Translations under genes and position numbers: made by a program
Shown here: positions 40,301 to 49,800 of the stretch, piece by piece
Position numbering within the stretch: the stretch's first letter is position 1
Layout of the letters: the number at the start of each line of letters is the position of its first letter
Notes under the pieces: generated by a model
What the model was told of the DNA's origin: nothing
The model's input: the letters and a program-made list of their open reading frames with translations, nothing else
Database searches by the model: none
Assembly: GCF_002631185.1 (NCBI RefSeq)
Contig: NZ_PDNU01000034.1
Location: 1-64,000, forward strand
Length of the DNA stretch: 64,000 nucleotides
Direction of reading: 5' to 3'
Origin: Teichococcus rhizosphaerae
Lineage (GTDB): Bacteria; Pseudomonadota; Alphaproteobacteria; Acetobacterales; Acetobacteraceae

Positions 40301-41947
40301 TCAGCGCGCGAGGCGGATATCCAGCGCCTTGTAGAGCGCCACGCCATAGATACCATGCGGCCGCACCCCCTCCACCCGGGGGGTGGAGACCACCCAGAGC
40401 GGCTGGCGCAGCAGGGGCAGCCAGACATTCGCCTCGGCGATGCGCTTCTGCAGCGCCGCCATCACGCGCGTCCGTTCCGCCGGATCGGTCGCGGCGCGGG
40501 CCTGGCGCAGCGCCTCGTCCGTTTCCGGGTCGTTCCAGTTCATCCGGTTGGGCGTCGGCCGGTTGGTGCTGGGGAAGTAGAGGGAGAAGGCGTCGGTGGC
40601 CGACATGTAGGGGTAGGACATGACGAAGGTGTCGTATTCCTGCGTCGCCAGCTTGCCCCAGCCCACCGTCGCGTCCCAGAGCTGCACGCGCAGCTCGATG
40701 CCGACACGCCGCAGATCGGCCTGGATGGCCTGCATCACCGTGCTGTTGACCGCCGTCTGCAGCGCGTAGAGCAGCAGCGAGGCGCGCTGCCCGTCCTTCA
40801 CCCGCACCCCGTCGGGGCCCGGCTTCCAGCCCGCCTCGTCCAGCACCTTGCGGGCCGCGGCGGCGTCGTACTGGGGCACCAGCCTGGCGGCCTCGGCGTC
40901 GTAGTCCAGGGTGTCGGGGTTGAGATAGGCGGTGGCCGCCTCGCCCGCGCCGAAGAACACCGCCTTGGCGATGGCCTCCTTGTTCACCGCCAGGTTCACC
41001 GCCTCGCGGATGGCGGGGTCGCCGGCCACCGGCTTGTCCACCTTGAAGCCCAGGAAGTGGTCGAAGAAGTGCACCGGCTGCTGCTGCAGCTTCAGGTTCG
41101 GCACGCGCCGCAGGCCCTCGAGGGCGAAATAGGGGATCCACTGCGTCACGTCGCCCTGGCCGGACTGCACGGCGGCCAGCCGCGTGGTGGCCTCGGGGAT
41201 GACGCGCAGGATGATGCGCTCCACCTGCGGCGAGGGGTTCTGGTAGATCGGCGGGCCCCAGTTGTAGCGGGGGTGCTTCGTCAGCACCATCTCCTGCCGC
41301 GGCGTCCAGGACTGCCAGCAATAGGGGCCGGTGCCGTTGAAGCCCTGCACGCCGAAATTGTCGCCCAGCCGCTCCACCGTCGCCTGGTCCACCATGCTGC
41401 CGAAGTACTGCGTCAGCTGCAGCAGCAGCTCGCTGAAGGGCTCCTTCAGCTCGTAGACCAGCGTGTGGTCGTCCGTGGCGCGGATGTCCTGCACGGGGCC
41501 GGCGCGCCAGCGCACCGGGCTGCGCGTGGCCGGGTCCGCCCAGCGCTTCAGCGAATAGGCGGCGTCGCGCGCGGTGAAGGGCTTGCCGTCGCAGAAGGTG
41601 ACGCCCTGCTTCAGCTTGAAGGTGTAGGTGCGGCCATCCTCGCTGATGGTCCAGCTCTCGGCGATGCCGGGGCGGATGGTGCGCTGGTCCCAGTCCATGG
41701 TGACCAGCGTGTCGGACAGCATGAACAGCGCCTCGCCCGCCGCCAGCGCCGATGTGCGGGCCGGGTCGTAGCGGTCGGCGTCGATCTCGCGCAGCACCAG
41801 CAGCGCGTCGCGCGGGGCGGATTGCGCGGCGGCGGGCGCGGCGGAGCCGAGCGTGCCCAGGAGGAGCGCGGCGCCGGCGAGCGCGCCTCCGGCAAGCCAG
41901 CGTGCCGCCAGCCAATCCGCGATACGGCGGCGCGATGCATCTGTCAT
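40301..41947 (-). CDS. ABC transporter substrate-binding protein, SBP_bac_5 family (orphan)
   Basis: This 548-residue periplasmic receptor begins with an export signal (SRRRIADW, then a hydrophobic core ending LGSAAPAAAQ), possibly Tat-type. The family-5 blocks are ESWTISEDGRTYTFKLKQGVTFCDGKPFTARDAAYSLKRW, FNGTGPYCWQSWTP and GDPAIREAVNLAVNKEAIAKAVFFGAGE. AAGGAGAGG precedes the ATG at 41947. No permease or ATPase gene is adjacent, so partners must lie elsewhere. The ligand is unknown. Confidence 0.92.
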   Translation of the reverse strand: MTDASRRRIADWLAARWLAGGALAGAALLLGTLGSAAPAAAQSAPRDALLVLREIDADRYDPARTSALAAGEALFMLSDTLVTMDWDQRTIRPGIAESWTISEDGRTYTFKLKQGVTFCDGKPFTARDAAYSLKRWADPATRSPVRWRAGPVQDIRATDDHTLVYELKEPFSELLLQLTQYFGSMVDQATVERLGDNFGVQGFNGTGPYCWQSWTPRQEMVLTKHPRYNWGPPIYQNPSPQVERIILRVIPEATTRLAAVQSGQGDVTQWIPYFALEGLRRVPNLKLQQQPVHFFDHFLGFKVDKPVAGDPAIREAVNLAVNKEAIAKAVFFGAGEAATAYLNPDTLDYDAEAARLVPQYDAAAARKVLDEAGWKPGPDGVRVKDGQRASLLLYALQTAVNSTVMQAIQADLRRVGIELRVQLWDATVGWGKLATQEYDTFVMSYPYMSATDAFSLYFPSTNRPTPNRMNWNDPETDEALRQARAATDPAERTRVMAALQKRIAEANVWLPLLRQPLWVVSTPRVEGVRPHGIYGVALYKALDIRLAR

Positions 41948-42254
41948 GGGCGGACCTCTCCTTTGCGGCCGGTGGCCGGCCTTTGGCGTGGCGCCGTGGC
42001 GGGCCCCTGCCCTCGGGGGAGGGCCCGGCCGGCCGGGCGGTCTTCGCTTCCCTGTTCCGCCGGCGGTGCCATGGCCCGCCGGTTCTTGCCCCGAAATGTC
42101 AACAGAATGGCCGCGAAACGTCAACGCCGCGCAACGGAGCGCGCCCTGCCGTGCTCGCGGCAGCGTTACCTGACGGCACAACCTTCGCGGGTCACATTTC
42201 GGCCGTTCCCGCCCTACAGGTCATGTCCTACGGGAATGCCGCGGAGTTCGACCG
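41948..42254. promoter_or_regulatory. Divergent intergenic region with CGAAA(T/C)GTCAAC repeats
   Basis: This 307-base gap holds no gene. CGAAATGTCAAC (42092-42103) and CGAAACGTCAAC (42114-42125) are direct repeats 22 bases apart, two helical turns. A partial inverted copy, CGAAATGTGACC on the minus strand, lies at 42190-42201. They are possible sites of a regulator acting on the binding-protein gene or the small membrane protein gene. Confidence 0.45.
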
Positions 42255-42626
42255 ATGCCCTCAACCTCTTCCCGCTACGGCCTGGAGACGCGCCGGGCCG
42301 GGCGGCACGACTCTCTGGCGCTGCGCGGCCTGGTCGTGGTGGCCAAGGCGCTGGCCAGCTTCGCCGTCACCTTCGCCGAGCTGCTGGCCGAGCTGCTGGC
42401 GCCGCTCCTGCTGTTCACCGGAGCGCTGTGGTGGGGAGCGCTGCGCCTGGTCGGCCAGATCTCCGTCGAGCCGGAACTTCAGGCGATGCTGCACGTTCTG
42501 CCGACGCATTTGCAGCTGGGCGGCCATGAGCTGACACCGGCCGGGCTGATCCGGCAGGGGCTGCTGCTGCTGGCCGTGGTGGCCGCCTGCCGCACCGTCA
42601 ACAGGCTGCTGGCGCGGGAGCTGTGA
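42255..42626 (+). CDS. Small membrane protein of unknown function
   Basis: This 123-residue protein is not recognised. It has two or three hydrophobic stretches: about residues 24-40 and 42-66 (ELLAELLAPLLLFTGALWWGALRLVG) and 98-112 (GLIRQGLLLLAVVAAC). It has no cysteine pair or signal cleavage site. It reads away from the orphan binding-protein gene. Confidence 0.65.
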   Translation: MPSTSSRYGLETRRAGRHDSLALRGLVVVAKALASFAVTFAELLAELLAPLLLFTGALWWGALRLVGQISVEPELQAMLHVLPTHLQLGGHELTPAGLIRQGLLLLAVVAACRTVNRLLAREL

Positions 42627-42702
42627 GCCGCCCCGCCATGTTGCACCCGATGTCTGGGCATGCGGGCCGGCGCGACGCCGGGCCCGTGAGAGGAGATTGT
42701 GC

Positions 42703-43155
42703 ATGAGCGACACGTCACCGGAGCGGGAAGAGCGCATCCGCGCCCGGGCCTACGAGATGTGGGAGTCCGAGGGGCGGCAGGAAGGGCGGGCCGAGCATTA
42801 CTGGCACCGCGCGCGGCTGGAGCTGGAGCCGCCTTCCGGCAGCCTCGATGACCAGCTCGCGGAAACCTTTCCCGCCAGCGACACGCCCAGCATCCTCAAT
42901 CCCAGCTACCCCGAGCACCCGCTGCCGGCCGCGCCGGAGGACGAGCCGCTGCCCGCCCGCTCCGCCACGGTGGAGGAACGGCCCGAGCCGCAACCGCAGC
43001 CGGGACCGGGGCCGGCCAGGCCCGCCCGGAAGGCACCGAAGGCCGGGGCGCAGCCTGGCACCAAGCCGGTTTCCCAGCCGACCGTCAGATCCGCCTCCCC
43101 TTCCACGGCCCGGCCGGCGGGCAAGAAGGGCTCCGGGCCGCGCGGCAAGGCCTGA
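42703..43155 (+). CDS. DUF2934-containing protein with Pro/Ala/Lys-rich tail
   Basis: This 150-residue soluble protein starts with a DUF2934 domain (about residues 8-40; IRARAYEMWESEGRQEGRAEHYWHRA). The motif DDQLAETFPASDTPS follows, itself common in small alphaproteobacterial proteins. The last 90 residues are low-complexity, proline- and alanine-rich and end basic (GKKGSGPRGKA), so nucleic-acid binding is possible. GAGAGGAG precedes the ATG at 42703. Function unknown. Confidence 0.8.
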   Translation: MSDTSPEREERIRARAYEMWESEGRQEGRAEHYWHRARLELEPPSGSLDDQLAETFPASDTPSILNPSYPEHPLPAAPEDEPLPARSATVEERPEPQPQPGPGPARPARKAPKAGAQPGTKPVSQPTVRSASPSTARPAGKKGSGPRGKA

Positions 43156-43211
43156 GGCGGCGCCACGGAACGGGCCTGCCCGTGCCCGCCAGGACGGGCG
43201 GAACCCTGCCC

Positions 43212-43239
43212 CGGCGCCGGCCCCAAGGGGCCGGCGCCG
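43212..43239 (+). terminator. Perfect 13-bp stem hairpin after the DUF2934 gene
   Basis: CGGCGCCGGCCCC, the loop AA, then GGGGCCGGCGCCG form an exceptionally stable stem 57 bases past the stop codon. There is no T-run. Confidence 0.55.
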
Positions 43240-43327
43240 CGCGGCTGGCGCGCCGCGTGAAGGCGGGCGGGCCGTTGCCCCGACATTCCCTCAAGCCTGC
43301 CTTCAAATTGCCAAAAAGAATTCCCCG

Positions 43328-43348
43328 CAAGGCTTCGAGAAAGCCTTG
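43328..43348 (+). repeat. Hairpin CAAGGCTT/AAGCCTTG upstream of the Rap1a-like gene
   Basis: Perfect 8-bp arms with a CGAGA loop lie in an AT-rich part of the gap, about 90 bases before the start at 43440. TTGGC recurs four times just after it. Promoter-proximal control is possible. Confidence 0.4.
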
Positions 43349-43439
43349 GCTTGGCATTGGCGATTGGCAGCTTTTACTATCCGCCAAGAAAGAATAAGCT
43401 GCGCCCTCGCCACTGTCATAACCGCGAGGATCATCATCG

Positions 43440-43874
43440 ATGCGGAACATTATTGTGGCTGCCGCGCTTGCGGCCATGGCGGGTGCTCCCGCCCTGGCCC
43501 AGAACGCCGCGCCAGCCCCTGCCAGCCCGGCCGTGACCCAGGTGCGCACCGTGGCCGACCTGGCCGCCATCTGCGATCCCGCCGCCGGCCCCCTGCGGCT
43601 GGAATCGATCGCCTATTGCCAGGGCTACATCACCGCGGCGGGGCAGTATCACGCCGCCCTGTTCCCGGCCGGCGGCGGCCGCCCGCCGCTCTATTGCGTG
43701 CCGAGCCCGGCGCCGAGCGTGGCGCAGACCGGCCTCGCCTTCGCCGCCTGGGCGCGCCAGAACACCCAGTACGCCGCCGAGCCGGCGCTGGACGGGCTGC
43801 ACCGCTGGGCCCAGGCCACCTACCCCTGCCCGGCCGGAAACGCGCCGCGCACCGGCCGCCCGGCCAGCCGATAA
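43440..43874 (+). CDS. Exported Rap1a/Tai-like protein
   Basis: This 144-residue protein has a signal peptide (RNIIVAAALAAMAGAPALAQ) and a C-terminal domain like the Rap1a/Tai family, with four cysteines (AICDP, AYCQGYITAAG, YCVPS, YPCPAG) in the pattern that forms two disulfides. Rap1a and Tai proteins are immunity proteins of type VI effectors in Serratia and others, but many homologues stand alone. No effector gene is adjacent, so immunity is not supported by context. Likely periplasmic. Confidence 0.75.
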   Translation: MRNIIVAAALAAMAGAPALAQNAAPAPASPAVTQVRTVADLAAICDPAAGPLRLESIAYCQGYITAAGQYHAALFPAGGGRPPLYCVPSPAPSVAQTGLAFAAWARQNTQYAAEPALDGLHRWAQATYPCPAGNAPRTGRPASR

Positions 43875-43889
43875 AAGGGAGCCGTTGCC

Positions 43890-44156
43890 ATGAGCACCAC
43901 TTTCCTGCGCCCCGCGCGCCTCGCCCTGCCGCTGCTGGCGGCACTCTCCCTCGGCGCCTGCGCCAACATGAACCCGACCACGCGCAACGTGGTCGGCGGC
44001 ACGGCGGGCGGCGCCGCGCTGGGCGGCGTCATCGGCTCCTTCACCGGTGATGCCGGCTTCGGCGCGCTGCTGGGCGCCGGCGCCGGGGCCGCCGGCGGCT
44101 ATCTCTACGACCAGTCGCAGCCCCACCAGAACCGCCGCGGCCCGCGCCGCTACTGA
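43890..44156 (+). CDS. Small glycine-zipper lipoprotein
   Basis: This 88-residue protein has a lipoprotein signal (ALPLLAALSLGAC with the lipidated cysteine at about 24). A glycine-zipper segment follows (VVGGTAGGAALGGVIGSFTG, then LLGAGAGAAGGYLYD), as in osmotically inducible or SlyB-like small lipoproteins. It lies 15 bases after the Rap1a-like gene and is probably cotranscribed. Confidence 0.8.
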   Translation: MSTTFLRPARLALPLLAALSLGACANMNPTTRNVVGGTAGGAALGGVIGSFTGDAGFGALLGAGAGAAGGYLYDQSQPHQNRRGPRRY

Positions 44157-44183
44157 GCGGGGCCCTGCCCGCGTGAAGCCCGC

Positions 44184-44213
44184 GGGCGGGGGCGGCGTGG
44201 GCCGCTCCCGCCC
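44184..44213 (+). terminator. GC hairpin after the lipoprotein gene
   Basis: GGGCGGG-G-GCGGC, loop GTGG, GCCGC-T-CCCGCCC make a 13-bp stem with one G-T pair, 27 bases past the stop codon. There is no T-run. Confidence 0.5.
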
Positions 44214-44288
44214 GCACCCGCCCGGGGGCTGTTGGCCCGGCCTGGCGCCCGGCCTAGTCTTCGCCCTCCGCGCGCGAGGCCCCGCTGC

Positions 44289-45194
44289 ATGTCCCTGGTT
44301 CCCACCTTCGCCACGCCCCCCGGCTTTCTCGGCGTTACCCGCACCGACCGCGGGGCGGCGTTCACCGTCGCCGGCATTCCGCTCGACCTCGGCACCACCA
44401 ACCGCGCCGGCGCCCGCTCCGGCCCGCAGGCCATCCGCGCCGCCAGCCGCATGCTGGTCGATGGCGCGCATCCCGCCCACTGGGTGGACCCGGCCGCCCT
44501 GTCCCTGGCCGATATCGGCGAGTTCTCCATCGCGCTCGGGGACCTGCCCGGCAGCCTGGCGGCGATCGAGGCGCAGGCCGAGGGCCTTTCCCACCTAATC
44601 GCGCTGGGTGGCGAGCACGGCATCACCCTGCCGCTGCTGCGCGCCCTGTCCCGCCGCCTGGGCGGCCCGCTGGCGCTGGCGCATTTCGACGCGCATGTGG
44701 ACACCTGGCCCGACAGCTTCGGCCAGCCCTTTGGCCATGGCTCGGTGTTCTTCCACGCGCTGCGCGAAGGGCTGGTCGATCCCCGCCGGATGATCCAGGT
44801 CGGCATCCGCTCCCCCGTGCAGCGCGCGGTGTGGGACTGGACGGTGGCGCAGGGCGTCACCATCCTCGACGCCCAGGCGGTGCACGAGATGGGGCCGGCT
44901 GGCGTGGCGGCGCGCATCCGCGCCGTGCTGGGCGACGCCCCCGCCTATCTCAGCTTCGACATCGACGCTCTGGACCCCGCCTTCGCCCCCGGCACCGGCA
45001 CGCCGGAGATCGGCGGGCTGGCCTCCTGGCAGGCCCAGGCCATCCTGCGCCGCCTGGGCGGGCTGGACTGGCGCGGCATGGACATCGTCGAGGTGGCGCC
45101 GGCCCATGACGTGTCGGAGATCACCGCCCTCGCCGCCGCCACGGTGGCCTGGGAGTACCTCGCCCTCGTGGCCATGCCCAAGCCCATGGGCTGA
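44289..45194 (+). CDS. speB: Agmatinase/ureohydrolase
   Basis: This 301-residue ureohydrolase hydrolyses agmatine (or a related guanidino compound) to putrescine and urea. The binuclear manganese ligands are in GGEHGIT, HFDAHVDTW (D-x-H-x-D) and SFDIDALDP (D-x-D), and GIPLDLGTTNRAGARSGPQAIR is the N-terminal block of agmatinases. The ATG at 44289 is used because the sequence upstream is proline- and arginine-rich noise. An ornithine decarboxylase gene follows, so both lead to putrescine; guanidino-acid hydrolases look similar and cannot be fully excluded. Confidence 0.88.
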   Translation: MSLVPTFATPPGFLGVTRTDRGAAFTVAGIPLDLGTTNRAGARSGPQAIRAASRMLVDGAHPAHWVDPAALSLADIGEFSIALGDLPGSLAAIEAQAEGLSHLIALGGEHGITLPLLRALSRRLGGPLALAHFDAHVDTWPDSFGQPFGHGSVFFHALREGLVDPRRMIQVGIRSPVQRAVWDWTVAQGVTILDAQAVHEMGPAGVAARIRAVLGDAPAYLSFDIDALDPAFAPGTGTPEIGGLASWQAQAILRRLGGLDWRGMDIVEVAPAHDVSEITALAAATVAWEYLALVAMPKPMG

Positions 45195-45529
45195 GGCGCC
45201 GAGAACGCACCCCTTCCCGCGCGGCATGGCTTTAAAAGCTGTCCCGCGCTGCCCATCTATGGCGGCCTCCGACGCTATCGCACGTGCCGAGAGCCCCGCG
45301 ACATGGGGGCACAAGCTACGACGTAAACGCGTCCTTCTCGCTCGTGCCGGCCATTCCGTGGGCCGGCTTCACCTGAAGGAAGTGGCTATGTTCGGTGACC
45401 GGACCGCTGCGATGCCCGCCCATCGCGACATCGGCTGACGCATCCGCCAGGGCGCCCCGCGCCCCGGCCCGATGCCGTCGCCTTCGTTTCCTTGTTCCGA
45501 TCCGCTCTGATGTTGTGGGGGTTCCGTCC
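45195..45529 (+). promoter_or_regulatory. Structured leader of the ornithine decarboxylase gene (speF-type candidate)
   Basis: This 335-base gap carries an RNA-like element at about 45320-45440. TCCTTC (45332-45337) pairs with GAAGGA (45375-45380), enclosing a GCCGGC/GGCCGGC hairpin (45346-45367). GAAGGA is also the ribosome binding site of a 16-codon upstream ORF (45388). A speF leader motif before ornithine decarboxylase genes is known in alphaproteobacteria. I infer that this is a member; its consensus could not be compared here. Confidence 0.65.
45388..45438 (+). CDS. Leader peptide upstream of ornithine decarboxylase
   Basis: A 16-residue frame, MFGDRTAAMPAHRDIG, starts with ATG seven bases after GAAGGA, which can be sequestered by TCCTTC upstream. 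It ends 91 bases before the decarboxylase start. Regulation through translation of this peptide, e.g. polyamine- or ornithine-dependent stalling as for SpeFL in Escherichia coli, is plausible. The peptide itself is not like SpeFL. Confidence 0.55.
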   Translation: MFGDRTAAMPAHRDIG

Positions 45530-46762
45530 ATGGGCCTGATCCGCTCGCGTTCCGCCGTGGCGCCGCTGCGCCGCTCCCTGCGTTCCGAGGCGCGCCTGCC
45601 CAGCGTGGAGGCGCTGGTCGCCGCCGAGCGCCCGGCCGAGCCGGTGCTCTGCCTGCGCCCGGCCGTCATCGCCGCGGCGGCGCGGGACTTCGTGGCGGGC
45701 TTCCCCGGCACAGTGCTCTATGCCGTGAAGTGCAACCCTGAGCCCGCCGTGCTGCGCGCGCTGTGGGAGGGTGGCGTGCGCCATTTCGACTGCGCCTCGG
45801 CGGCCGAGGTGTCGCTGGTGCGCAGCCTCTTTCCCGAGGCTGCCATCCACTTCATGCATCCGGTGAAGTCCCGCCCCGCCATCCGCGAGGCATGGGAGCG
45901 GCAGGGCGTGCGCGACTTCGTGCTGGACGATGCGAGCGAGCTGGCCAAGATCCTGGCCGAGACGGGCGCCGGCGCCGCCGATGGCCTGGGGCTGGTGGTG
46001 CGGATCGCGCCGCCCCCGGGCGGCGGCGCGCTCTACGACCTGTCCGGCAAGTTCGGCGCCGGCCTGGAGGATGCGGTGGCCCTGCTGCGCGCGGCGCGCC
46101 CGCATGCGGCGCGGCTCGGCATCTCCTTCCATGTCGGCTCGCAGTGCATGGACCCGCTGGCCTACCGGCGCGCCATCGCGCTCGCGGGCCAGGCCATCCG
46201 CATGGCCGGCGTCGCGGTCGAGGTGGTCGATGTGGGCGGCGGCTTCCCCGTGGCCTATCCGGAGATCGAGCCGCTGCCGCTCGGCGCCTATTTCGCCGAG
46301 ATCGAGGGCGCGTTCGAGGCGCTGGACCTGCCGCGGGCGGAGCTTTGGGCCGAGCCGGGGCGTGCGCTCGCCGCCGCCGGCGGCTCGGTGGTGGTGCAGG
46401 TGCAGATGCGGCGCGGCGAGATGCTCTACGTCAATGACGGCGTCTATGGCAGCCTGTCCGATGCCGGCGCGCCGGGCTTCCGCTTCCCCGCGCGGCTGCT
46501 GCGCCCGGAGGGCGGCGCCTCGCCCGTGCGGCGCGGCTTCTCGCTGTTCGGCCCGACCTGCGACAGCGCCGACATCATGCGCGGCCCCTTCGAGCTGCCG
46601 GAGGACGTCCGCGAGGGCGACTGGATCGAGATCGGTCAGCTCGGGGCCTATGGCGCCTGCCTGCGCACCGGCTTCAACGGCTTCGACCGGGCGCGCCTGG
46701 CCGAGGTCGCGGACCGCGCGATGCTGGAGGATGCGCCGGAGGAACTGCGGCGGGCCGCCTGA
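45530..46762 (+). CDS. Ornithine/lysine decarboxylase-family enzyme (fold type III, PLP-dependent)
   Basis: This 410-residue enzyme decarboxylates ornithine to putrescine, by family. The PLP lysine is K67 in YAVKCNPEP. Further blocks are FDCASAAEVSLV, ISFHVGSQCMDP, VDVGGGFPVAY, AEPGRALAA and the active-site cysteine in FGPTCDSADI near residue 343, contributed across the dimer. DSADI after the cysteine is the usual ornithine decarboxylase motif. The ATG at 45530 follows GTGGGGG. The gene lies downstream of agmatinase with a long structured leader between, suggesting its own control. Confidence 0.92.
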   Translation: MGLIRSRSAVAPLRRSLRSEARLPSVEALVAAERPAEPVLCLRPAVIAAAARDFVAGFPGTVLYAVKCNPEPAVLRALWEGGVRHFDCASAAEVSLVRSLFPEAAIHFMHPVKSRPAIREAWERQGVRDFVLDDASELAKILAETGAGAADGLGLVVRIAPPPGGGALYDLSGKFGAGLEDAVALLRAARPHAARLGISFHVGSQCMDPLAYRRAIALAGQAIRMAGVAVEVVDVGGGFPVAYPEIEPLPLGAYFAEIEGAFEALDLPRAELWAEPGRALAAAGGSVVVQVQMRRGEMLYVNDGVYGSLSDAGAPGFRFPARLLRPEGGASPVRRGFSLFGPTCDSADIMRGPFELPEDVREGDWIEIGQLGAYGACLRTGFNGFDRARLAEVADRAMLEDAPEELRRAA

Positions 46763-46786
46763 CGCGCAGAAAAAGGAAGAGGGGCA

Positions 46787-46810
46787 CGGGGGAGAATTCG
46801 TTCTCCCCCG
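46787..46810. terminator. Bidirectional terminator with TTCG tetraloop
   Basis: CGGGGGAGAA-TTCG-TTCTCCCCCG is a perfect 10-bp stem between the convergent decarboxylase gene and RND operon. On the minus strand it is followed by a pyrimidine-rich tract ending CTTTTTC. Confidence 0.8.
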
Positions 46811-46819
46811 CTTCTTCGT

Positions 46820-49800
46820 TCAGGCCCGCCCCGGCACCAGCGCTTTGCCGCGGTGCCGCAGCCTGTCCAGCGCCAGGAAGATCACCGGCGTGGTGTAGAG
46901 CGTGAGGAGCTGCGACACGACAAGACCGCCGATGATGGTGATGCCGAGCGGCTGGCGCATCTCCGCGCCCGTGCCGGTGCCCACCGCCAGCGGCACCGCG
47001 CCGAGCAGCGCCGCCAGCGTCGTCATCAGGATCGGGCGGAAGCGGTCGCGGCAGGCGGCCAGGATCGCCTCCTCGCCGCCGATGCCCTTCTCCCGCTCAT
47101 GGTCCAGCGCGAAGTCCACCAGCATGATGGCGTTCTTCTTGACGATGCCCATCAGCAGGATGATGCCGATCAGCGCCATCACCGAGAGCGGGATGCCAGT
47201 GATCACCATGGCCAGCAACGCCCCGAGCCCCGCCGTGGGCAGGGTGGAGATGATGGTCAGCGGGTGGATGAAGCTCTCATAGAGCACGCCCAGCACGACA
47301 TAGATGGCCAGCACCGCGCCCAGGATCAGCAGCGGCTGGGAGCGGCTGAAATCCTGGAAGGCGGCGGCGTTGCCGCCATACTGGGCGCGCAGCGTGCCGG
47401 GCAGCATCGCCTCGCGCTCGGCCTGCTGCACCAGCGCCGTGGCGTCGCCCAGCGCCATGCCGGCGCCGAGGTTGAAGCTGATGGTGGTGGCCGGGAACTG
47501 GCCGCGATGCGTCACGCGCAGCGGCGCCACGTCCCGCTCCACCCGCGCCACGGCGCCGAGCGGCACCTGCGCGCCGTCCCGGCCGGGGACGAAGATGCGG
47601 TCGAGCTGCACGGCGCCCTGCTGCAGGCGCGGGTCGATCTCCAGCACCACCTTGTACTGGTTGCGCGCGCCGTAGAGCGTCGAGATCTGCCGCTGCGAAT
47701 AGGCGTTGTTGAAGGCGCTGCTGATGGCGGTGATGGAGACGCCGAGCCGCGCCGCCGCGTCGCGGTCGATGATGACGCGGTTGGTCAGCCCCGAGCGCTC
47801 CTGGTCGCTGGACACGTCGGCGATGCCGGGCACGGTGCGCAGCTTCTCGACCATGACGTTGGTCCAGTGCCGCAGCTCCTCCAGGTCGGTGCCGAGCAGG
47901 ATGTAGGAATAGGCGGCGTTGCCGGGCCGGCCGCCGACGAACAGGTCCTGCTGCGCGCGCAGGAAGGCGTTCACGCCGGGGATGCGCCCGAGCGGCGCGC
48001 GCAGCCGGTCGATCACCTGCGCGGCCGAGGCGTCGCGCTCGCCGCGCGGCTTCAGGGCGATGTAGAACTGGCTGGAATTGGTGCCGCCGCTGAAGCTGCT
48101 GCCGCCGATCTGCGAGCCGACGCTGGCCACCGCCGGGTCGCGCAGGATGATGCGGGCGATCTGCTCCTGGTAGCCCACCATGGTGGCGAAGGAGGTGTCC
48201 GGCGCCGCCTGGGCGCTGCCGGCGAGCAGGCCGGTGTCCTGCTCGGGGAACAGGCCCTTGGGCACGATCATGTAGAGCCACACGGTCAGCACCAGGAAGC
48301 CCAGGCTGGCCAGCAGCGAAAGCGCGCGGAAGCGCAGCACCACGCCGAGCGAGCGCATGTAGCCGCGCACCACCCGGTCCATCGCGCCCTCGAAGGCGCG
48401 GCCGAAGCGGCCGGGCGGGCGCTCCTCGGCGCGGCCGAGATGGGCGGCCAGCATCGGCGTCAGGGTCAGGGCCAGCACCGCCGAGATCAGCACCGCGATC
48501 GCCATGGTGGCGGAGAACTCGCGGAACAGCCGGCCGACGATGCCCTCCATCGCCAGCAGCGGGATGAACACCGCCACCAGGGAGAGGGTGATGGAGACGA
48601 TGGTGAAGCCGATCTGCCGCGCGCCTTCCAGCGCCGCCTCGAAGGGGGGCATGCCGCGCTCGCGCATGCGCGCCATGTTCTCGATCATGACGATGGCGTC
48701 GTCCACCACGAAGCCCACCGAGATGATCAGCGCCATCAGCGAGAAGTTGTTGAGCGAGTAGCCCATCATCCAGATGGCGAAGAGCGTGCCGAGCAGGGAG
48801 AGCGGCACGGTGACGCTGGCCGCCACCACCGGCCCCGTCCGGCGCAGGAACAGCGCGACCACCCCGATCACCAGCGCCACGGTGATCAGCAGCGTCAGCT
48901 CCACCTCCTCGACGCTGGCGCGGATGGTGCCGGAGCGGTCGCTCATGGTCTCGATGCGCACGCCGCCCGGCACCCAGCGCTCGAGCTGCGGCAGGGCGGC
49001 GCGCACGCCGTCCACCACCTCCAGCACGTTGGCGTCCGCCTGCTTGAACACCATCATCAGGATGGCGGGGCGCTCGTTGAACCAGGCGGCCTGGCGGCGG
49101 GAGCGGGTGGCGTCCGTCACCTGCGCGACCTGCGACAGGCGCAGCACCCCGCCCTCCGAGGTGCGGATGACCAGCGGCGCGTATTGCGCGGCGCGGTCCA
49201 GCCGGTCGTTCACCGAGATGCTGGCGGCCTGCTCCGGCCCCTCGATATGCCCGACCGGCTGGGTGACGTTGGCCTCCGCCACGGCGGTGCGGATGTCCTC
49301 GAAGGACACGCCGGCGGCGGCGGCGGCGTCCGGGTCCACCGCGATGCGCACGGCGGGCTGGTCGGCGCCGCCCACCTGCACCTGCGCCACGCCCTTCACC
49401 TGCGACAGGCGCTGCGCGACGATGCTGTCCGCCACGTCGTAGAGCGCGGCGGGGCGCAGCGTGTCGGCGGTCATGGCCAGGATCAGCACCGGCGCGTCGG
49501 CCGGGTTGATCTTGCGGATGCTGGGCGGGTTGGGCAGGCCGGAGGGCAGGTCCTCGCGCGCCGCGTTCACCGCCGCCTGCACGTCCCGCGCCGCGTCCGC
49601 CTGGGTGCGGGAAAGGTCGAACTGGATGATGATGTTGCCGGTGCCGCTGCCGGCGAAGGAGGTCATCTCCGTGATGCCCGCCACCTCGCCGATGCGCCGC
49701 TCCAGCGGCGCGATCACGGTGGCCGCCAGCGTCTCCGGATTGGCGCCGGGCTGGCTGACGCTGACGAACAGCGTCGGGATGTCGACGCGCGGCATGGCCG

